A stretch of DNA of 64,000 nucleotides from assembly GCF_000422885.1 (NCBI RefSeq), contig NZ_AUGX01000010.1, positions 1 through 64,000 of the forward strand, in the 5' to 3' direction. Below are positions 58,783 to 64,000 of this stretch, piece after piece. The notes under the pieces are model-generated. The model saw nothing but the letters and a program-made list of their open reading frames with translations. It had not been told where the DNA came from and did not search any database. Position numbers and translations under genes: made by a program. The stretch comes from Ottowia thiooxydans DSM 14619 (lineage in GTDB: Bacteria; Pseudomonadota; Gammaproteobacteria; Burkholderiales; Burkholderiaceae_C). Position 1 is the stretch's first letter, and each line of letters opens with the position of its first letter.

Positions 58783-59085
58783 TCAGCTCTGCGGTAATAA
58801 CCGTATCTCTACCGTGCCGCCTGCCTCGTAGACCGGGTTGCCCGGCAGGAATACTTTCGCGTCTTCAAGGCTGGCAGCGCGTACACGAATAAATCCACCC
58901 AGATCGTTGCGCGACGGTGCAGCAGAGCTGTTTTTTCGAAACCGCTCTCCGTCCCCAATAGAGCTGCCACCATCGAACTGCCCAGATTTCCGGAGCGTGG
59001 CCAGATACTCCCCCCATAGAACCAGGTCATTAGCGACGTCCTGGTTCAATGAGTCCTGGTGCATTAGCAGGATGTATTCGTTCAT
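58783..59085 (-). CDS. YciI-family protein
   Basis: This 100-residue dimeric ferredoxin-like alpha/beta protein of the YCII-related type starts at MNEYILLMHQDSLN, with GAGG upstream. It shows the family order of a first strand, LWGEYLATLRKSGQFDGGSSIGDGERF, then FIRVRAASLEDAKVFLPGNPVYEAGGTVEIRLL. Members sit beside sigma factors or act in unknown small-molecule steps. It lies alone between gntR and the large membrane-protein gene, on the opposite strand to gntR. Confidence 0.85.
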   Translation of the reverse strand: MNEYILLMHQDSLNQDVANDLVLWGEYLATLRKSGQFDGGSSIGDGERFRKNSSAAPSRNDLGGFIRVRAASLEDAKVFLPGNPVYEAGGTVEIRLLPQS

Positions 59086-59151
59086 GGATTTTTTCCTCAC
59101 TCAGTGAAGTCTGCGTATCCAACTAAATGACGGTAACGCCCGCCATAGGCT

Positions 59152-62100
59152 CTACCAGGCCGGCGCTGTCGGCACCGTGGTTCCAATGACTCGATAGATG
59201 CGGTCGTCAGCCCCCTGGAACGCCACCTCAAGCTCGCCGGCGGCGACCAAGCGTTCGAATTTCGCCAGCCCCGCAACTGGGTAGACGGTACGCTCAAGCC
59301 CACCCACAACGATGTAGCGAACGCCATAGCGGCGTAGCGTTTCAATTGTGGCGCCCTCTTCTACTCCGGCGTAAAGAGCGGCCACGTTGCGGCGCCGCAA
59401 TTCGATCGCTTCATGCAGGGCCGGCAGCGGACGTTGCTGGGCCTCATGGTAGCGATAGCCCAGCAGCGTAGGCAGGCCGGTGTGCACGGAAATGCGGCTA
59501 CCCCAACGGTGTTCTGGAAGCTGGGCTTCAAGGATGATCGAGTCCATGGCCGCATGCGCGCGCAGCCATTCGATGAGGCGTTTATCGTCCGTTAGCGGAA
59601 GTTTATGGCCTTCGTAATCGTAGACGGCGTGCGTGAGGAAGGCTTCCCCATCCAGTGTTGGGGCAGCGCCGGGGTCGAAACGGGTCATTGCCCGCCCTAC
59701 CGTGCCCGCAGGCAGGTAGAGCAGCCCTATGAGCGTAGCTAAGGTGAAAACACAGGCCCATGTCCCAAGCAGTCCGCGCTGCAATCCTCCAGCGCGAGCA
59801 CGCCATCGGGGGCGAAACACGATGGAAAGCCGCGCCAATGCGATGCCAGAGGCGATCGAGAGCAGCACCCAGGCTTGCATGTGCAGCTTGAAGTAGGTGT
59901 TCATGCGTCCCATGTCTCGGCCGATGACGAAAAACTCAACGAACAGGGTCAATGCGAGACCGGCGAGCGTCAGTACCAGCGCGGCGCGTGTGGCATTGTC
60001 GGTACGTGTGCGTAGCAGCGTCTCGCCCGCCCAGGCTAGCAGCGCAAACTGAAGACCTAGCGCTGGCACGCTAGGGGTCGCACCGACAAGATACGCTCCG
60101 GCAGCGATCAACGTAAACAACACGCCGAGCTTGCGCAGGCGTTGCAGCGCCGTCGCGGCAAAACTAACCGTCGTTGCCGCCCATGGTGGAGCCGGTGGAG
60201 CAAGAGGCGTGGTCGGTCTGATCAGCCATAACCAGCCAGCGATGACTACGATAAACCATCCTTGTATGGTGACCCAGTCGACAAGCGACGTGAAACGACC
60301 GGTATATAGGTGCAGCGACACCGCTCCGGTCGCAAAGCTTGCGAACGGCCAGCGCAACACGTGCTCAAGGAACACGAACAGCAGGAGCCCCAACCCGGCC
60401 TGGGTTACGCGCACACGTAAATCACCTGTTTTTTCATGACCCAGTGGCCATGGCCAGGCAAATAGCACCGTGGCCATGCAGGCGAACACCATATAGAAAG
60501 GCCAGTCCCACGCGTTGGTGGCGCGTAGCAGCGCCACGGGAACAGCGAGAAAAGCAACGGTTGTATAGACCCGCCAGAGCTCAATCCCGCGTTGCGCACC
60601 TCCTGCGGATGGCTGTCGGGAAAGCCTGCTGATGGCCATGGCGGAAATGGCGAACAGTGCCATCAGCTGCAGAGGAAGCGCCAGCAAATGCGGGTGCAGA
60701 TCCCCAAGCAGGAAAGAGAACGCTGGGAACTCATTCACCTCGAAACTGGCGCCGGGCTGCCGCCCTATCGTGCGCGAAGGCGCCCAGAACCAATCTACGG
60801 GGCGCAACTCCGCCATTGCCCCGGTCAGTCCGCTTACTGTTGCAAATAAGCCCGGCCCGGCGATACGCGCAAGATCCATGTTACCGAGCAATGCCGCCGA
60901 GACCAACGCAAACCCACCAGCTATCCAAGCGACGTACCGCCGCCTCTGTTGAAGTCCAAGAGCCGCCCACAAATTGCATGCGATGCCTCCTACACCGATG
61001 CCGAGCATGGCGTACCAGGTCGCGAGCGCAAAATTGAACGCCATGGCCGAAGGCGTTTGGGTCAGCTTGGCCAGCACGCCAACCAGTACATAGCCAAAGT
61101 AATAATAATTAAGACGCCCTCCCGCAAACCAGGGGTCATCCGGTGGGAAGCTGCTCGAATCCAGTACCCGGTTGAAGATGGCGAACTCCATCGGTTTCTC
61201 GCCTCCGAGGCCTGGCGACCACAGATCAGGATGGAGCAACCGCAGGAGCAAACCCAATGCGAAAAGAGCCGCGAATACAGCTTCAATGATCAGAGCACGC
61301 CGTAACACCGGCGCAGGAAGGATGGATTGCAAGCCACCGAAGCTTTTCGAAGCGATGAGGGTCAGCACCGTCATGCCGCCAGAGATCGCAAGCAAACCAC
61401 CGAGCGACCACGCCGGGATATTCAGGCCTGCCAGCCACCACGCCGGTAGCGCACACGCGACCAGCCCGGTGATGCGCGCAACCGCATAGCCGCGATCCGG
61501 CACTTGGGGCCACAGCCGTGCAAGCCAAACCCAGGCCACCAGCCCTAGCCAAACAGTAGCCCCATACCAGAGCAGAACAAACCAAAGCTGCAGGTGCCAT
61601 GGCACGGGATACGCCGGGTGCCGCTCACTGGCGTCCCGCACCGCGATGGTGCTTCCCTTGCCGTTAAGTGGGATGGCCAGCATGCCGTCTGGTGCCTGAT
61701 CGGCTTCGCGTGTAGACCAGGTCAACCTGCCGGCAACACGTGGAACTGAGCTCTCCTTCGCCTCCTCCAACGTGGTCAGGTTGATGTCTGACAACAGCGC
61801 CCGGACGCGGCCACCGGCTTCACCATCTGCCTTGCGAAAAATCATCACCGCAGGGTGGTCGTAAACGCTGAATGCTTCCTCCGCTGCCAGTGCCTCAGGA
61901 ACCTCAATGGAGCACTGAGGATCTTTAACAGGGACTTTATGGTCGCAAATCGAAAGCGGTCCAAGCCGTGGCCATGAGGTGGAGGTCAACGCAAGCTCGT
62001 ACCCAAGCGTGCCGTCAAAAAGCCCTTGGTAGAACGCTACGGTCATCGGGAAGCGCAAAGGGTTGCGCCTCATCGGCGTATAGAGACGCTCGTTAGGCAC

Positions 62101-64000
62101 CACCAGCCAGTCCATCTCGCCTGCCGCCGCGATCAATCGTTCACGCTTGCGGGCATCATCTGGCTCGACCATGGCAAAGTCGAGGGCTCGGTAGTAGCCG
62201 TGCGCAAACGGGTCAATATTCGGGTTGCGCCAGTGCGTCGTGCCCGAGGGGCTGCCCGCCTCAACGCTCGCGCCAAAGGGCTGCCTCGATATCCGCATGG
62301 GAATCTGGTCTGTCCAGCCGCCCTCAGTTCCGATGGTGGCGGCTTCAAGCGTAGCCAGCCCCCCTGTCACACTGACCTGCACTCGGTAAGCTTGGCCTTC
62401 CACGAGCGTCACCGCCCGGCTGAGCGGCAGGCGAACGTTCTCAAGCACATCCGATGCGCCGAACTCTAGCGCGGCCGGCAAACTGCGGGCGATGAGCTTG
62501 TCCTGCTCGTCGTATATTTGCACAGAGACTGCAGGCTCCCCCTCCTCGCGTCGGATTCTGAATAGCGAAGCCGTCTCTATATCCCCGCTCGCCATCGCCA
62601 CTGAGCGAACCCCATCGCCCGGGGCCTGAGTGTCGCCATAACGCCCGGCAAGACCCCAACCAATCGCGATGGATCCGCTCTCAGCAGTTCGCGCATAGAC
62701 CGGCGCAGGCACATTGCGCAGCATCCAGTGGGTCGCCGCGACGTAGGGGTGCAATGAGCGGTGTACTTGGTGAAACGCAAAAGCCCACAGTAACGATGCC
62801 GTGATGACCACGAGGGCCGCGACAGGGTACGGACGATGGGTAAACCGAGCTGTGCCATTTGTACGCCTCGGATGCGCGAGGCGCCGCTTTCGCCAGCGGG
62901 TGACAAGCCAAGCGCCCGCGAACACGCACAGCACGGGGTAGATCGGCAAGAAGTAGCGCATGCTGGAAACCCACTGCTGCCCCATCCAGACGAAATAGCC
63001 CACTGCCCATAGCCAGGCGAGCGCACGCGCTCGGTTCATGGGGGAAACGCTGGCGAAACGGGGAATTTGCAGCACCAGCGCAATCGCCGCCGCAAACCCA
63101 AGCGCTGGCCCCAGACCCCACACGACCAGATTCATGCCTGGCCAGACCCAGGGCGTGCGGCCTAGCCATTGCCAATTGGGAGGAATATCAACGAATCCCA
63201 GGGAAATTTGACGTGTACGCTCGGTTTGCTCGATGAACGACTGCGCTGGCCACAAGTCAATCCACCCCGCCCCGCCAAAGGCAGCCGGCGAGGCCAGGCG
63301 GAAAGTGAGCCAGACGGCGGCTAGTCCGACGATGACCGGCGGCAGGCGTACCAAAATTCTGGTGAAGAGATCTGGGCGTTTGGCGAAGGCCAATCGAATC
63401 GGTGCCCACGCCGCTGCCAGAGCAAGCATCACGATCAGCGGTGCGATGCTGATCTTGCAAGCAAGCCCTAGTCCGAACGCAATACCGAACGCAACCGCGT
63501 CGCCAAGTTGCCCGAAACGCTGCAACCGGATCAGGAACAACAGCGCAAGCGTTGCAAACAGCGTCGCGCTGGTATCGACCGTGAAGAAATGTGCCAACTG
63601 GATTGGCAGAACGGCAAAGCCATACAGCGCCGCAGCCAGCACCCCAACGCCACGCCCCCACAACTGGCGGCCAAGCAGAAAGACGACCAGCACAGTAAGT
63701 AGATCGCAAACGGCCGAAAAGGCGCGGCCAATCTCAACGATACCGCCAAGTTCTGTCCAATCAGCGCGTCCGGTGGCCTGTGCAATTCCCACAGCGGCCT
63801 GGCGCACGACCAACAACGGCAGTTGGCCATAGGCGAAATCCTTGAAGCCCGCATTCAGAGGATTCAGGTCGCTGCAGGCGCCATCCAGCCAACTGCCAAC
63901 GCCTTCAGGGCCATGCCGCCGCCGGCACTCTTGAAGCGCGGCTTCACTCAGGCCGATGAGCCGCCCCGATCCGAGGCCACTCGCGACCATCGCCATATGC
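59152..64000 (-). CDS. Giant GT39-like/DUF2298 membrane glycosyltransferase-type protein (partial)
   Basis: About 1,616 codons are visible and the N terminus lies beyond the right edge. The visible front half resembles GT39/PMT-type transferases: AAVGIAQATGRADWTELGGIVEIGRAFSAVCDLLTVLVVFLLGRQLWG and PIQLAHFFTVDTSATLFATLALLFLIR, followed by a periplasmic beta-rich part. The second half has the DUF2298 (YYY) signature AGGRLNYYYFGYVLVGVLAKLTQTPSAMAFN and MEFAIFNRVLDSSSFPPDDPWF, with many helices and DMGRMNTYFKLHMQAWVLLS near the end. Both halves look like polyprenyl-phosphate-sugar transferases. Substrate is unknown. No partner gene is visible here. Confidence 0.82.
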   Translation of the reverse strand, partial: HMAMVASGLGSGRLIGLSEAALQECRRRHGPEGVGSWLDGACSDLNPLNAGFKDFAYGQLPLLVVRQAAVGIAQATGRADWTELGGIVEIGRAFSAVCDLLTVLVVFLLGRQLWGRGVGVLAAALYGFAVLPIQLAHFFTVDTSATLFATLALLFLIRLQRFGQLGDAVAFGIAFGLGLACKISIAPLIVMLALAAAWAPIRLAFAKRPDLFTRILVRLPPVIVGLAAVWLTFRLASPAAFGGAGWIDLWPAQSFIEQTERTRQISLGFVDIPPNWQWLGRTPWVWPGMNLVVWGLGPALGFAAAIALVLQIPRFASVSPMNRARALAWLWAVGYFVWMGQQWVSSMRYFLPIYPVLCVFAGAWLVTRWRKRRLAHPRRTNGTARFTHRPYPVAALVVITASLLWAFAFHQVHRSLHPYVAATHWMLRNVPAPVYARTAESGSIAIGWGLAGRYGDTQAPGDGVRSVAMASGDIETASLFRIRREEGEPAVSVQIYDEQDKLIARSLPAALEFGASDVLENVRLPLSRAVTLVEGQAYRVQVSVTGGLATLEAATIGTEGGWTDQIPMRISRQPFGASVEAGSPSGTTHWRNPNIDPFAHGYYRALDFAMVEPDDARKRERLIAAAGEMDWLVVPNERLYTPMRRNPLRFPMTVAFYQGLFDGTLGYELALTSTSWPRLGPLSICDHKVPVKDPQCSIEVPEALAAEEAFSVYDHPAVMIFRKADGEAGGRVRALLSDINLTTLEEAKESSVPRVAGRLTWSTREADQAPDGMLAIPLNGKGSTIAVRDASERHPAYPVPWHLQLWFVLLWYGATVWLGLVAWVWLARLWPQVPDRGYAVARITGLVACALPAWWLAGLNIPAWSLGGLLAISGGMTVLTLIASKSFGGLQSILPAPVLRRALIIEAVFAALFALGLLLRLLHPDLWSPGLGGEKPMEFAIFNRVLDSSSFPPDDPWFAGGRLNYYYFGYVLVGVLAKLTQTPSAMAFNFALATWYAMLGIGVGGIACNLWAALGLQQRRRYVAWIAGGFALVSAALLGNMDLARIAGPGLFATVSGLTGAMAELRPVDWFWAPSRTIGRQPGASFEVNEFPAFSFLLGDLHPHLLALPLQLMALFAISAMAISRLSRQPSAGGAQRGIELWRVYTTVAFLAVPVALLRATNAWDWPFYMVFACMATVLFAWPWPLGHEKTGDLRVRVTQAGLGLLLFVFLEHVLRWPFASFATGAVSLHLYTGRFTSLVDWVTIQGWFIVVIAGWLWLIRPTTPLAPPAPPWAATTVSFAATALQRLRKLGVLFTLIAAGAYLVGATPSVPALGLQFALLAWAGETLLRTRTDNATRAALVLTLAGLALTLFVEFFVIGRDMGRMNTYFKLHMQAWVLLSIASGIALARLSIVFRPRWRARAGGLQRGLLGTWACVFTLATLIGLLYLPAGTVGRAMTRFDPGAAPTLDGEAFLTHAVYDYEGHKLPLTDDKRLIEWLRAHAAMDSIILEAQLPEHRWGSRISVHTGLPTLLGYRYHEAQQRPLPALHEAIELRRRNVAALYAGVEEGATIETLRRYGVRYIVVGGLERTVYPVAGLAKFERLVAAGELEVAFQGADDRIYRVIGTTVPTAPAW

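Overview
This window looks like chromosome from a betaproteobacterium of the Burkholderiales, most likely Alcaligenaceae-like (Achromobacter/Bordetella relatives). The reasons are its high GC content, three tripartite-tricarboxylate (Bug/TctC) binding proteins, two FecI-FecR-TonB receptor systems with PepSY partners, and many amino-acid and organic-acid catabolic operons. The species cannot be fixed from sequence alone. No rRNA, tRNA, CRISPR or prophage was seen.

Left edge (1-3250): the 5' part of an IS3-family insertion sequence, a repeat-rich gap, a small Cys-pair protein, a DTW-domain tRNA modification enzyme behind a methyltransferase, and an IclR regulator. Region 3380-8323: an organic-acid catabolic cluster (Bug, RraA-type lyase, D-2-hydroxyacid dehydrogenase, Bug, SMP-30 lactonase) divergent from the IclR gene. 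Region 8461-10352: a Bcr/CflA exporter convergent with a TetR gene; both promoters carry the same operator-like 14-mer. A gene-poor stretch with a Fur box follows, then a NUDIX gene.

Region 11166-20210 (minus strand): a full iron-uptake locus, in transcription order fecI, fecR, TonB receptor, PepSY, DUF3649, DUF3325-like protein, two small exported proteins, and a Fur-fold regulator without visible metal ligands. fecR and the receptor share an identical ECF-type promoter (CTAGGGTAT, 13 nt, CGTCT). A 161-bp IS5-like miniature element sits exactly in the CTAG of the fecR copy. Region 20295-25325: a TlpA-like thiol protein with a membrane domain, LysR, a DsbA/FrnE-like protein, a Tat-exported metallo-beta-lactamase-fold protein lacking its histidines, a DHFR/RibD-like reductase and a small membrane protein. 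Region 25391-27684: an Ogt alkyltransferase between two paralogous 2OG-Fe(II) oxygenases, one without the iron-binding Asp.

Region 27879-39591 (minus strand): one long catabolic operon ending at a terminator: XRE-cupin regulator, HyuA, HyuB, aldehyde dehydrogenase, an HcnABC-like three-subunit amine/amino-acid dehydrogenase, M20 amidohydrolase and a Bug binding protein. It fits degradation of a cyclic amide or hydantoin-like compound through an N-substituted or D-amino acid. Region 39778-45206: a second, smaller FecI-FecR-TonB receptor-PepSY system. Region 45289-45754: an orphan HipB-type regulator followed by a decayed hipA.

Region 45949-58739 is the most interesting system. A fused indolepyruvate-ferredoxin-oxidoreductase-type enzyme is divergent from an operon of RidA, DadA, an Asp/Glu-racemase-family protein, a complete Liv ABC importer, a DapA-family lyase and a GntR/FCD regulator. 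TGTCGACA-type palindromes recur in the divergent promoter, with a related site before gntR, suggesting one regulon for importing and oxidising D- or other amino acids to 2-oxo acids and then acyl-CoA. The right edge holds a YciI-like protein and the C-terminal ~1,616 codons of a giant GT39/DUF2298 membrane protein that runs out of the window.
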